In this document: positions 1 through 6,299 of the stretch, one piece after another
How positions within the stretch are numbered: position 1 is the stretch's first letter
Layout: each line of letters begins with the position of its first letter
From: Caldifarciminota bacterium
GTDB lineage: Bacteria; Hydrothermota; Tepidihabitantia; Tepidihabitantales; Tepidihabitantaceae
DNA: 15,616 bases
NCBI GenBank assembly: GCA_903908785.1
Contig: CAIVTL010000589.1
Span: forward strand, 1-15,616
Reading direction: 5' to 3'
The notes under the pieces: model-generated
The model's input: the letters and a program-made list of their open reading frames with translations, nothing else
What the model was told of the DNA's origin: nothing
The model's database searches: none
Program-made: the position numbers and the translations under genes

Positions 1-986
1 ACATAAAGCCCGCGCACCGGCGTCTCTCCGCAAAGTGGATTACCATCCGGGCTCATCTCGTATGAACCCGCCCATTGCCGGAGCACTTTGAGGCCCGCCA
101 ACTTCGGTACCAACCGCACCATCCGGCGCGGCATCTCGGTGATGAACTCGTTGGTGGCCTCAACGTTGTGGCCGGGCACGAGCGGCACCGGCGTGTAGCA
201 GCCGATGAAGTGCCCGGTGCCCGAGTGCTGGACAAAGTAGCACCCGTCTGAACGGTAATCGACGAGCATCGTGTCGAACACGCGCTCGACCGCCTCGGTG
301 ACAAGCGACTCGTGCCGGTCCGCGGAAACCGGAACTCTGACCCCGGCCAGCGCCCCGACCTCATCGGCCCAGCATCCGGCCGCGTTCAGCAGCATGTCGC
401 AGACATACTCGTCGCCCTTCGCGTCGGTAACGGAAACGACCCGGTCGCCCTGCTTGTTGACCTGTTTGACCTCGCAGCCCACGACGAGCCCGCCGCCCAG
501 CCTCTTGATGCCTTCAAGATAGCCGTAGGTCACCTTGAACGGATTGGCCTGTCCGTCGGTCGGGCAGTACGCCCCGCCCAAGAGCCCGGTCGGGTCGAGC
601 CCGGGCGCGATTTTCTCGCACTCGTCCGGCATGATGTATCTGACGTCGAGGCCATAAGTCTTCTGAATCGCAATCGCATCATGGAATGCCTGCTTCCGTT
701 TCTCGTCGAACGCAAGGAACAGATATCCGCCCTGAAACCACTCAACGTCTTCGTCAAGCTCGTCGCCAAGCCCCCGGAACATGCGCACGCTCTCCATCAT
801 CACCCTGATGGTAAGGTCGTGGGAGAACTGTGCCCGGATTCCGCCGATGCACCGGCCGGTGGAGCCCGCGCATGGGAAGTCGCGCTCCAGCACCAACACC
901 TTCAGGCCCCTCTTCGCAAGGTAGTACCCGGTCGCGGCGCCGATAACGCCCGCGCCGATGACGACGACGTCGGCAGAACGCTTCAC
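1..986 (-). CDS. DAO-family FAD-dependent oxidoreductase (sarcosine/proline dehydrogenase beta-like), C-terminus cut by window edge
   Basis: The protein starts at a GTG (984-986) and stays open to base 1, so about 328 residues are visible and the C-terminus is missing. The N-terminus is a classical Rossmann FAD-binding fold: GAGVIG at residues 11-16 and the ribose-binding Glu34 at the end of the second strand (VLVLERD). It is followed by the GSTGRCIGGIRAQFS stretch typical of sarcosine oxidase beta / glycine oxidase / D-amino-acid oxidase (DAO) proteins. The last visible residues (SYEMSPDGNPLCGETP) match the substrate-domain end of that family. Such enzymes oxidise the C-N bond of secondary or D-amino acids using FAD. 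It lies 34 bp after the BFD-type [2Fe-2S] gene, the usual partner, so electrons probably pass to an iron-sulfur subunit rather than to oxygen. The exact substrate cannot be read from sequence. The start lies beside an octamer repeat and has no clear Shine-Dalgarno site, so a slightly different start is possible. Confidence 0.88.
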   Translation of the reverse strand, partial: MKRSADVVVIGAGVIGAATGYYLAKRGLKVLVLERDFPCAGSTGRCIGGIRAQFSHDLTIRVMMESVRMFRGLGDELDEDVEWFQGGYLFLAFDEKRKQAFHDAIAIQKTYGLDVRYIMPDECEKIAPGLDPTGLLGGAYCPTDGQANPFKVTYGYLEGIKRLGGGLVVGCEVKQVNKQGDRVVSVTDAKGDEYVCDMLLNAAGCWADEVGALAGVRVPVSADRHESLVTEAVERVFDTMLVDYRSDGCYFVQHSGTGHFIGCYTPVPLVPGHNVEATNEFITEMPRRMVRLVPKLAGLKVLRQWAGSYEMSPDGNPLCGETPVRGLY

Positions 987-991
987 GGAGA

Positions 992-1027
992 AGTGGTCCA
1001 GTGGTCTAATGGTCCAGTGGTCAAGTG
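992..1027. repeat. Octamer tandem array between the BFD and DAO genes
   Basis: Four and a half copies of an 8-nt unit close to AGTGGTCC run head to tail, with single-base changes (last bases TC/TA/CA vary). The array fills the 34-bp gap between the two redox genes and contains the BFD stop codon (1021-1023). Confidence 0.75.
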
Positions 1028-1422
1028 CAGGCCTCGTCAGACTTGTCGGACGTGTCCGACCCGAACGAACCCAGCAGACCTAGCGGCAGCGGCTTCAAGG
1101 GCGGGCGCGGGAACGGCAGCTTCTGGCTTGCGGCCGGGATTCCGGTCTCTTCCTGTATAAGGCGGGCGACGAGCTTCAGGCAGCCCCGGCCCTGGCAGTG
1201 CCCCATGCCGGTGCGCAGGACCCGCTTCACCGCTTCGAGGGAATGGTAGCCCATCCTGATGACCCGTCGCACGTCGGCCTCGCTGACTTCCTCGCAGCGG
1301 CAGACGACGACCGGCAAGTTACGAGTTACGAGTTGCGAGTTACGAGTTCCGGCGCGGCGTCGAACTCTGGACTTTGGACTTTGGACTTTGGACTTCCGAC
1401 TCTGAACCCTGGACTTTGTCAT
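1021..1422 (-). CDS. BFD-like [2Fe-2S]-binding protein, oxidoreductase accessory subunit
   Basis: Residues 38-95 form a bacterioferritin-associated-ferredoxin (BFD/Fer2_BFD) domain. The ligand pattern is Cys41-x-Cys43, then Cys76-x4-Cys81, inside the diagnostic context VVVCRCEEVSEADVRR and GHCQGRGC. These small helical [2Fe-2S] modules usually carry electrons inside amino-acid dehydrogenase complexes with a DAO-type flavoprotein, which here is the next gene. Residues 1-35 (VQSRKSKVQSPKSRV and similar) are translated from a 7-nt tandem repeat, not from a conserved domain. The true start may therefore be the TTG at 1315-1317, directly before PVVVCRC, giving a protein of about 98 residues. The tail (SDTSDKSDEACT) is also low complexity, encoded by a 9-nt-period repeat. 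The domain call is strong; the start is uncertain. Confidence 0.8.
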   Translation of the reverse strand: MTKSRVQSRKSKVQSPKSRVRRRAGTRNSQLVTRNLPVVVCRCEEVSEADVRRVIRMGYHSLEAVKRVLRTGMGHCQGRGCLKLVARLIQEETGIPAASQKLPFPRPPLKPLPLGLLGSFGSDTSDKSDEACT

Positions 1423-1445
1423 TTCCCCTTTGCCATTTCCACTTA
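1318..1445. repeat. Heptamer tandem array spanning sppA stop and BFD start
   Basis: Two blocks with a 7-nt step. The first (1318 to about 1345) is four copies of GTTACGA with one A-to-G change. The second begins at 1368 with four perfect copies of TGGACTT and continues in the same 7-nt register through degenerate copies (CCGACTC, TGAACCC, TGGACTT, then TGTCATT-like units) to 1444. The stop codon of sppA (1443-1445) and the apparent ATG of the BFD gene (1420-1422) both fall inside it. Confidence 0.85.
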
Positions 1446-3650
1446 GCGAACCATGTCCAGTATCTGTTCTTCCGCGAACGCGCTGAGCTGGACACCGAGC
1501 CCGGTCTTAGGCGCGGGCAGGACGACGTAGTCACAGTCTTTCAACTTCGCGACCTGCTTGGCGTACCCGATGGCGTCGAGGAAACCGCCGAGCGTGTCCA
1601 CGATGCCGATGCGCTTCGCGTCAACCCCGGACCATATTCGACCCTGCCCGACTGAATCTACGTGCTCAAACGACAGCTTCCGCCCGGTCGCGACCTTCTG
1701 CACGAACTGGCGGTACCAGTGGTCAATCTGCGCCTGTATCACCGAGTCCTCTTCGGGCGTCATCGCCCGCATGTCCGACATCGCATCCGCGTGTTCCCCG
1801 CGCTTCACTACCTGCCGCTTCATCCCGAGCTTGTTGTACAGTCCTTCGGTCACCAGCTTGAAGTTGAACACGCCGATTGAGCCGGTGAGCGTCGTCGGCA
1901 GGGCAAAGACCTTTGTCGCGTTGCAGGCGATGTAGTAGCCGCCCGACGCCGCGACCCCGGCCATCGAGACGATGACTGGCTTCTTCTGCCGGCAAAGCTC
2001 CATCTCGCGCCAAATCATGTCCGAGGCGAACCCGTCGCCGCCCGGCGAGTCGATTCGCAGCACCACGGCCTTGACCCGTTTGTCATTTCGCGCCTGTCGT
2101 ATGGCCCGCATCATCGTCTGCGCGCCCATCGTCATCGTGCCCATCAGGAAGTCAGTCCGCGACTCGCCGGCGGCAATGTCGCCGCTCGCGTAGACAATCG
2201 CAATTGCGGGCTTTGGGGTCCAGTCTTCGCTCTCAACAACGTCGCCCAGATACGCCTTCTCGCTCACCTTACCCAGACCCTTGAGTTCCTTCTCAAGCAG
2301 ACTGTCGAGCTGGTCGTGGTAGCAGACCGCGTCCACGAGTCCGTTCTGTCTGGCTTCTTCGGTATTGAAGAACCCGATGTTGACCAGCGCCTCCATGCTC
2401 TCGCGGCTGACGTGCCTGCCCGCCGCGGCCGCATCCAGGAACTCGCCGTACGGGGCATCGAGGTAAGCCTCCAACTGCTCCCGGTTCGCCGGGGTCAGCG
2501 AATCCTCGGTAAATGTCTCGGTTGCCGACTTGTACTTCCCGTGCCGCGTGCCGTCGAACTGTATTCCCAGCTTCTCCAGCGTCCCCTTGAGGAATATCGT
2601 CCCCATGCTCATGCCCGGTATCGTGACGTCGCCGAGCGGATGGGTCCAGATTCGGTCCGCAACCGAGGCGACGTAGTAGCTCGTCATCCCGAGGCTCGGC
2701 GCGTAGACGATGACCTTCTTGCCTTGTGCCCGGAAGCGAGCCAGCGCCTGCCGCAACTCCTGCGCCTGCGCAAAGCTCGCGCTCATACCGTCAATCCGCA
2801 GCACCAGCGCTCTAATGCTCTTGTCCTTCGCCGCGCGGGCAATCAGGTCGAGCAGTTGCCAGGACGTGCGTGTGTTGCTCGAGCTGAAGCTGAAGCCCGG
2901 CTTCCGGTCGACAATCGCCTCATTCAACTCTATCTCCACGTACCTCTTCCCGTTTGGCAACACGGTCCGCCGTCCGGGGCTGCAAACCCGCAAGTACCCG
3001 CCAATCTCGCGCGGGTCATAGGTCCCGACCGCGCCGATGCCGGCCTCGCCGAGCCCGAGTGAAACCCCGGCCACGAACCGCACGTCATCCGGCTGTTCGC
3101 CGAAGTTGGCCTTCAGGCCCAGCTTCAACCCATCCACCGGCTCGAGCTCTAACCCGACCATCGGTCGCAGCGGAGTTATGAGATACGTCTCGCCGAACAG
3201 GGTCAGGCGGTTGCCGATGGGCCGCACCGCGGCCGCGAGCGCAACCCGGCCCCAGTCGTGGTTCAGGTCATCCCAGGTCGCGCCGACTGAAACCTGCTTC
3301 AGCGGCCGGACCAGCGCCGACAAGTCCCAGCGGCTGAGCGAGTCATGCCGGAACCGGACGCCGGAATAGACACCCTTGTCGCCCATGCCGAGCGCGACGC
3401 CGTACCGCGAAGGCTCCGGCTCCCAGTACGCGGCCAGGGGCCCGGCCTTGGCGAGGAACGTCGTGTTGGTAAAGAGTTCGGACCAGAGCACCGAGCGGAA
3501 GTTGTACATGGCGTAGAGCTCCGATCCCGGCCGCACCGCGAGCCCGGCCGGGTTACCGAACACGGCCAGCGCGTCATCAGTCCCGGCCAGCGACAACGGC
3601 ATCTGCGGCGTCACCGCCAGCGCCAGAAGAACGGTCAATCCTGCAATCAT
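1443..3650 (-). CDS. sppA: Signal peptide peptidase SppA (S49, tandem type) with N-terminal beta-barrel-like domain
   Basis: 735 residues from the ATG at 3648-3650, preceded by AAAGGGGG; upstream in-frame codons belong to the ferredoxin gene region. Residues 1-22 are a signal peptide. Residues about 25-225 look like an outer-membrane beta-barrel: FGNPAGLA at 31-38 as in PorV/FadL-type proteins, then alternating strands rich in aromatic and Gly residues. Residues about 235-700 are the two S49 repeats of a 67-kDa-type SppA. The catalytic dyad is visible: Lys374 in KYKSATE and Ser569 in AGVAASGGYY, the equivalents of E. coli Lys209 and Ser409. Also present are DSPGG (534-538) and TGSIGV (589-594). 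SppA cleaves leftover signal peptides and small membrane proteins on the outer face of the inner membrane. A barrel in front of it is not the usual architecture, which normally has an N-terminal membrane anchor. The start overlaps the ferredoxin stop as ATGA, indicating translational coupling. Confidence 0.92.
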   Translation of the reverse strand: MIAGLTVLLALAVTPQMPLSLAGTDDALAVFGNPAGLAVRPGSELYAMYNFRSVLWSELFTNTTFLAKAGPLAAYWEPEPSRYGVALGMGDKGVYSGVRFRHDSLSRWDLSALVRPLKQVSVGATWDDLNHDWGRVALAAAVRPIGNRLTLFGETYLITPLRPMVGLELEPVDGLKLGLKANFGEQPDDVRFVAGVSLGLGEAGIGAVGTYDPREIGGYLRVCSPGRRTVLPNGKRYVEIELNEAIVDRKPGFSFSSSNTRTSWQLLDLIARAAKDKSIRALVLRIDGMSASFAQAQELRQALARFRAQGKKVIVYAPSLGMTSYYVASVADRIWTHPLGDVTIPGMSMGTIFLKGTLEKLGIQFDGTRHGKYKSATETFTEDSLTPANREQLEAYLDAPYGEFLDAAAAGRHVSRESMEALVNIGFFNTEEARQNGLVDAVCYHDQLDSLLEKELKGLGKVSEKAYLGDVVESEDWTPKPAIAIVYASGDIAAGESRTDFLMGTMTMGAQTMMRAIRQARNDKRVKAVVLRIDSPGGDGFASDMIWREMELCRQKKPVIVSMAGVAASGGYYIACNATKVFALPTTLTGSIGVFNFKLVTEGLYNKLGMKRQVVKRGEHADAMSDMRAMTPEEDSVIQAQIDHWYRQFVQKVATGRKLSFEHVDSVGQGRIWSGVDAKRIGIVDTLGGFLDAIGYAKQVAKLKDCDYVVLPAPKTGLGVQLSAFAEEQILDMVR

Positions 3651-4192
3651 TCTGCCCCCTTTCGGCCGACTCGGATATTGCGCACTGCATTCCAATACCG
3701 CTTCGGCACTGCCACGGTTACCACCGCGCATCGGTTCAGAGCCTTCGTATCAAGCACCTTCACCACCTTGCCCTTGCATACGGCCCGCCCGGCCCGGTTC
3801 AGGCACGCGACCGAGGTACCAACTGTAGGTCGCGGCAGCAACTCGTACGGCAAGGTCACGGTCGCTTCGGTCTTCGAGTAGCCCTTGTGCACCACGAATA
3901 TCGCCAGCCCCGGGCACTTGGCTATGCACAGTGTACACCCGTTACACTTGTCGAAATCCACTGCCGGAGTGTCGGTCAGGCTTCCCGCAATGGTTATCGC
4001 CTGGCGCGGGCACGCATACGCGCACGGGTTGCACGGGATGTTCTCGATGCACTCCACCGTCACAACCGGCCCCGCTGCCAGCCTCTGCTTTGACGGCACC
4101 GCTCCCCTGGCGGCAAGGTTCTGAGGAGACAGCACGCCTGACCGCTGGTGCGGCGGGGGCTGCGGGCTTTTCGGGATTGCGGACTTTGGCAT
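3647..4192 (-). CDS. 4Fe-4S dicluster ferredoxin subunit of a flavoprotein dehydrogenase
   Basis: 181 residues in the longest form. Two 4Fe-4S sites are visible: Cys48, 54, 57 and 61 (VECIENIPCNPC then ACP) and Cys83, 86, 89 and 93 (CNGCTLCIAKCP). The ECIE-IPCNPC signature is typical of small ferredoxin subunits encoded with DAO-type and HcnB-type flavoproteins, as in dye-linked L-proline dehydrogenase clusters. Its likely job is electron transfer from the flavoprotein encoded downstream (1-986). The first 31 residues are proline-rich, come from low-complexity 7-nt repeat DNA, and have no Shine-Dalgarno site. The GTG at 4097-4099, just after AGGGGAG, gives a 150-residue protein starting close to where the conserved domain begins and may be the true start. 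A strong promoter (4201-4228) would put the RNA start near 4194, meaning either a leaderless message from the ATG or a leader of about 95 nt to the GTG. The stop overlaps the sppA start by 4 nt. Confidence 0.87.
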   Translation of the reverse strand: MPKSAIPKSPQPPPHQRSGVLSPQNLAARGAVPSKQRLAAGPVVTVECIENIPCNPCAYACPRQAITIAGSLTDTPAVDFDKCNGCTLCIAKCPGLAIFVVHKGYSKTEATVTLPYELLPRPTVGTSVACLNRAGRAVCKGKVVKVLDTKALNRCAVVTVAVPKRYWNAVRNIRVGRKGAE

Positions 4193-4200
4193 GGAGGCCG

Positions 4201-4228
4201 ATTATAGACGCGCCGTTCCGCTAGTCAA
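4201..4228 (-). promoter_or_regulatory. Sigma70-type promoter for the ferredoxin-sppA cluster
   Basis: On the minus strand, TTGACT (4223-4228) and a perfect TATAAT (4201-4206) are separated by 16 bp. Transcription would begin near 4194, two bases before the longest ferredoxin ATG. Seen in sequence; activity is inferred. Confidence 0.75.
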
Positions 4229-4247
4229 GCGGCCCAAGCGAACAAGT

Positions 4248-4346
4248 ACGAAGGCCAAAGGACAGAGTAGTAAGGACGAAGTCCGGATTCGGACTTTCCG
4301 ATTTCTCCTGCTTGTTTGGTCCCTTGTCCTTGTCACTTTGTCCTTC
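4248..4346. repeat. Heptamer array with inverted arms and central hairpin
   Basis: About fourteen units keep a 7-nt step with one 8-nt slip. The left half is purine-rich (ACGAAGG, CCAAAGG and relatives) and the right half is its approximate reverse complement (GTCCTTG, GTCCTTC). The centre is a perfect 7-bp hairpin (AAGTCCG 4279-4285, loop GATT, CGGACTT 4290-4296). It fills the gap between the 4452-4937 gene and the ferredoxin promoter. It could act as a transcription barrier, but there is no T-run of a standard terminator. Confidence 0.75.
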
Positions 4347-4451
4347 GGCACATGCTGCACGCGGCGGGCGTTCTCTTTCGGTTCGCCGGAGCCGATCCCA
4401 AGGACAGGCGGCAGGCGGTTTCCACGCCTGCCGCCGTGATATTCGCTCGCG

Positions 4452-4937
4452 CTACTCTTTCTTGGTGTACAGCAGGCCGAGCGTGGTCTTGCCCGAATCC
4501 TTATCCTTGCCGACGGTAACGGTCACGGACTCCTTCTCGTCCGCCGACCCGTAGACCATGATGGTCGCGTCGCCGGTCTCCGCGGTCGTGGCATTCTTCC
4601 ACCCGGCCAGCGCCGTCTTGTAGAAGTTGACCACGTTTGCCACCGCGTCCGCGGTTTCGAACGAGTACATGGTACCGCTCCCGCCCTCGCCACTCATCGA
4701 CCAGCGGGCCTTGGCGACCGCACCCGGGTAGTGCATGTTCGCGGGCAGGCCGGACAGGTCGACGTTGCCGCCGGCACCGATATCCACATTGTTGCCGGTC
4801 GCTGCCTTGACCGCGCCTTGCACCGCCTTCTCGGCAAGCTTCTCGGATATGCTCCGGCCGCACCTCATGCAGTTGACGTTGGCCACCACCACTAAACTGA
4901 GCGCCAGACACAGCGCAATCAGACTAACTCTGGACAC
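4452..4937 (-). CDS. Small exported, probable lipoprotein of unknown function
   Basis: 161 residues from a GTG start (4935-4937) with a near-perfect Shine-Dalgarno AAGGAGGT five bases upstream. Residues 1-22 are a signal peptide ending ANVN-Cys23, a possible lipid-attachment Cys, although Asn at -1 is not a standard lipobox. Residues 28-50 (GRSISEKLAEKAVQGAVKAATG) form an amphipathic helix, then a short beta segment (NVDIGAGGNVDLSGLP). The rest resembles small bacterial exported proteins with a YPGA motif (70-73) followed by an FYKTALAGW segment (105-113), where a residue pair is compared along a strand-helix-strand fold. I do not recognise a named family with confidence. It probably sits in the outer membrane or periplasm. 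It stands alone between two inverted repeat arrays. Confidence 0.8.
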   Translation of the reverse strand: MSRVSLIALCLALSLVVVANVNCMRCGRSISEKLAEKAVQGAVKAATGNNVDIGAGGNVDLSGLPANMHYPGAVAKARWSMSGEGGSGTMYSFETADAVANVVNFYKTALAGWKNATTAETGDATIMVYGSADEKESVTVTVGKDKDSGKTTLGLLYTKKE

Positions 4938-4961
4938 TGACTACCTCCTTACGTTAAGAAA

Positions 4962-5064
4962 GGGACAAAGGGATAGCGGGATGCAGGGAACGAGTGCCGG
5001 AGCGTCTTCGCTTGGGGTCGCTCTGCGACACTCTATCCCTCGATCCCTTGATCACTCTGTCCCC
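4962..5064. repeat. Octamer array with inverted arms
   Basis: The left arm (4962-4993) has four units beginning GGGA at an 8-nt step (GGGACAAA, GGGATAGC and relatives). The right arm (5033-5064) has four 8-nt units of the complementary type (CTATCCCT, CGATCCCT and relatives). About 40 unrelated bases separate them, so the transcript could fold into a long imperfect stem. It lies between the 5073-5663 gene and the 4452-4937 gene, both on the minus strand. Confidence 0.7.
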
Positions 5065-5072
5065 GACCTTCT

Positions 5073-5663
5073 TTACTCCGACTTCTTCGCCGAGAACTCG
5101 CCCGAGCCTTCGGTCGGCGCTATCTCCAACGTGAAGCTCCCGCCGCCGATCAGTTCGAACTCGTCGCTGTCCGACAAATCCTGTTCTTCCATCACCTTGC
5201 CCGACGCGCCGAGCAACCGGACCAGGAACGTCATCTCATCAGGCCAGGTGAACTTCCATACCTCCTTGTCCTCGTCGGCGACGTAGGTCAGCCGCGCGTG
5301 ACGTTTCTCGTCCGCCGAGCTCATGAACCCCAGCAACACCGGGCTGCCGGCCGCGTCCCTGCACGTCCATTGGCCGGCACCGGAGTCCCGGGTAACCGTT
5401 ACCTCATAGTCGGCCGGGACGCGCAGGTCAACGGTGGCAGGCATGTTCAGGCTCGCGGTCACGGCCGCTCCGGTGTCCGGCTTCGCCGTCACCGTGATAC
5501 CCGAGTGCGCGGGCAAACCGAACCAGAGCTTGGCCATCCCCTCCCCGGCCCGGACTCGGAGCGAACCCTTGTCCCAGGCTTCACTCATGTTCCCCTGCAC
5601 CTGGAACCCGGCCGCCGTCGCCACCGCGGCCCAGGCCATCACCACCGCCATCAATCGCTTCAC
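5073..5663 (-). CDS. Exported protein of unknown function
   Basis: 196 residues from a GTG start (5661-5663) with GGGAGA a few bases upstream. Residues 1-18 (MKRLMAVVMAWAAVATAA) are a signal peptide without a lipobox, so a soluble periplasmic or secreted protein is expected. The body is predicted beta-rich: short strands rich in Val and Thr (GITVTAKP, ADYEVTVTRD, GSFTLEIAPTEG) with a Trp-Cys in QWTCRD, and an acidic middle (YVADEDKEVWKF). No catalytic motif or known family is recognised. The C-terminus (EGSGEFSAKKSE) is charged. It ends a few bases before an inverted repeat array and follows the 5688-6050 gene by 24 bp, so both may share a transcript. Confidence 0.75.
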   Translation of the reverse strand: MKRLMAVVMAWAAVATAAGFQVQGNMSEAWDKGSLRVRAGEGMAKLWFGLPAHSGITVTAKPDTGAAVTASLNMPATVDLRVPADYEVTVTRDSGAGQWTCRDAAGSPVLLGFMSSADEKRHARLTYVADEDKEVWKFTWPDEMTFLVRLLGASGKVMEEQDLSDSDEFELIGGGSFTLEIAPTEGSGEFSAKKSE

Positions 5664-5687
5664 AGGCTCTCCCTTCGGGTCATACTT

Positions 5688-6050
5688 TCAAGTAGGCAGC
5701 AGGTTGTCAAGCCGCATTATCGACCAGACCGGTATGAATGCCGTGCATTCCCGGTCGACTGCTTCGGCCGGCGGCTTCGGCGCGGGCAGATTCTTGTACG
5801 GGACCGGCGGGACATCGACCGGCGGCAGGCTCAGGCCTTCCAGTCGCGCGTCGTCCGCGTACCCGAGGACCCGGCACATCCGGTCCCAGACAACCCGGTT
5901 CTGCCAGAATCCCCGATGCTGAGCGTTCAGGTCGTAGACCGCTCTGCCCACTACGAACCCGCGCGGCTTGCCAAGATAGTCGTAGAGCACGTTTCCGCAC
6001 AACCGGAATACGGCCTTGCCGTATCGGTTGTACAAGACCTGTTCCTTCAA
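5688..6050 (-). CDS. Small protein with four YD-G beta repeats (4-fold beta flower-like) and Pro-rich tail
   Basis: The start chosen is the TTG at 6048-6050 because GGAGGAG lies five bases upstream and the conserved part begins at once, giving 120 residues. A longer form from the GTG at 6120-6122 has only a poor site. Residues 6-64 contain four short related units, each an aromatic followed by N/D, a turn Gly or equivalent, and two strands: LYNRYGKAVFR, LYDYLGKPRGF, VYDLNAQHRGF and VWDRMCRVLGY. This pattern fits the small '4-fold beta flower' type of domain, known from structure but without a clear function. Residues 74-95 are Pro-rich (LPPVDVPPVPYKNLPAPKPP), then a hydrophobic-mixed end (TAFIPVWSIM). 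There is no signal peptide in this form. The family name is a recognition from memory, moderately sure. Confidence 0.7.
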   Translation of the reverse strand: MKEQVLYNRYGKAVFRLCGNVLYDYLGKPRGFVVGRAVYDLNAQHRGFWQNRVVWDRMCRVLGYADDARLEGLSLPPVDVPPVPYKNLPAPKPPAEAVDRECTAFIPVWSIMRLDNLLPT

Positions 6051-6227
6051 TGGCTCCTCCAAGCTGGATTGGTCGGTGCCCAAACCCGGAATCCGCCCGG
6101 CCCTGGCGCAGGCAACTGACACCTTTCGAGAAACTCAAACGCACTCAAGAGCAACTGTTATCAGTCTGACAAGAAACACAGGCTTGTCAACTTGGACGCG
6201 GGGCACAGTCCCGTGCTCAGGAGTACT

Positions 6228-6299
6228 GAATTGTGAATGGTCAATAGTGAGAGGCGGATTCAGGTCTCACGATTCTCAATTCTCTATTCACTATTCTCC
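6228..6299. repeat. Heptamer array with inverted arms after yceD
   Basis: Left arm: GAATTGT, GAATGGT, CAATAGT in a 7-nt step from 6228. Right arm: ATTCTCA, ATTCTCT, ATTCACT, ATTCTCC at 6272-6299. The arms are approximate reverse complements with about 24 bases between. The yceD stop codon (6291-6293) is inside the right arm. The rest of 6051-6227 shows no gene. Confidence 0.75.

Noticed and set aside
312..1160. Plus-strand open frame of 282 codons
   Set aside because: It is antisense to the DAO flavoprotein and runs through the octamer array; no domain is visible.
1318..1445. CRISPR array
   Set aside because: Units are 7 nt with no spacers, and no cas genes are present.
4279..4296. Standard Rho-independent terminator
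   Set aside because: The hairpin is perfect but no T-run follows on either strand, so it was kept only as part of the repeat.
5680..5708. Minus-strand promoter for the 5073-5663 gene
   Set aside because: TTGACA (5703-5708) is present, but the nearest TATGAC lies 20 bp away, which is too far, and the box is inside the preceding coding end.
6165..6196. Minus-strand promoter for the beta-flower-like gene
   Set aside because: TTGACA is followed by GATAAC only after about 22 bp; spacing is outside the usual range.
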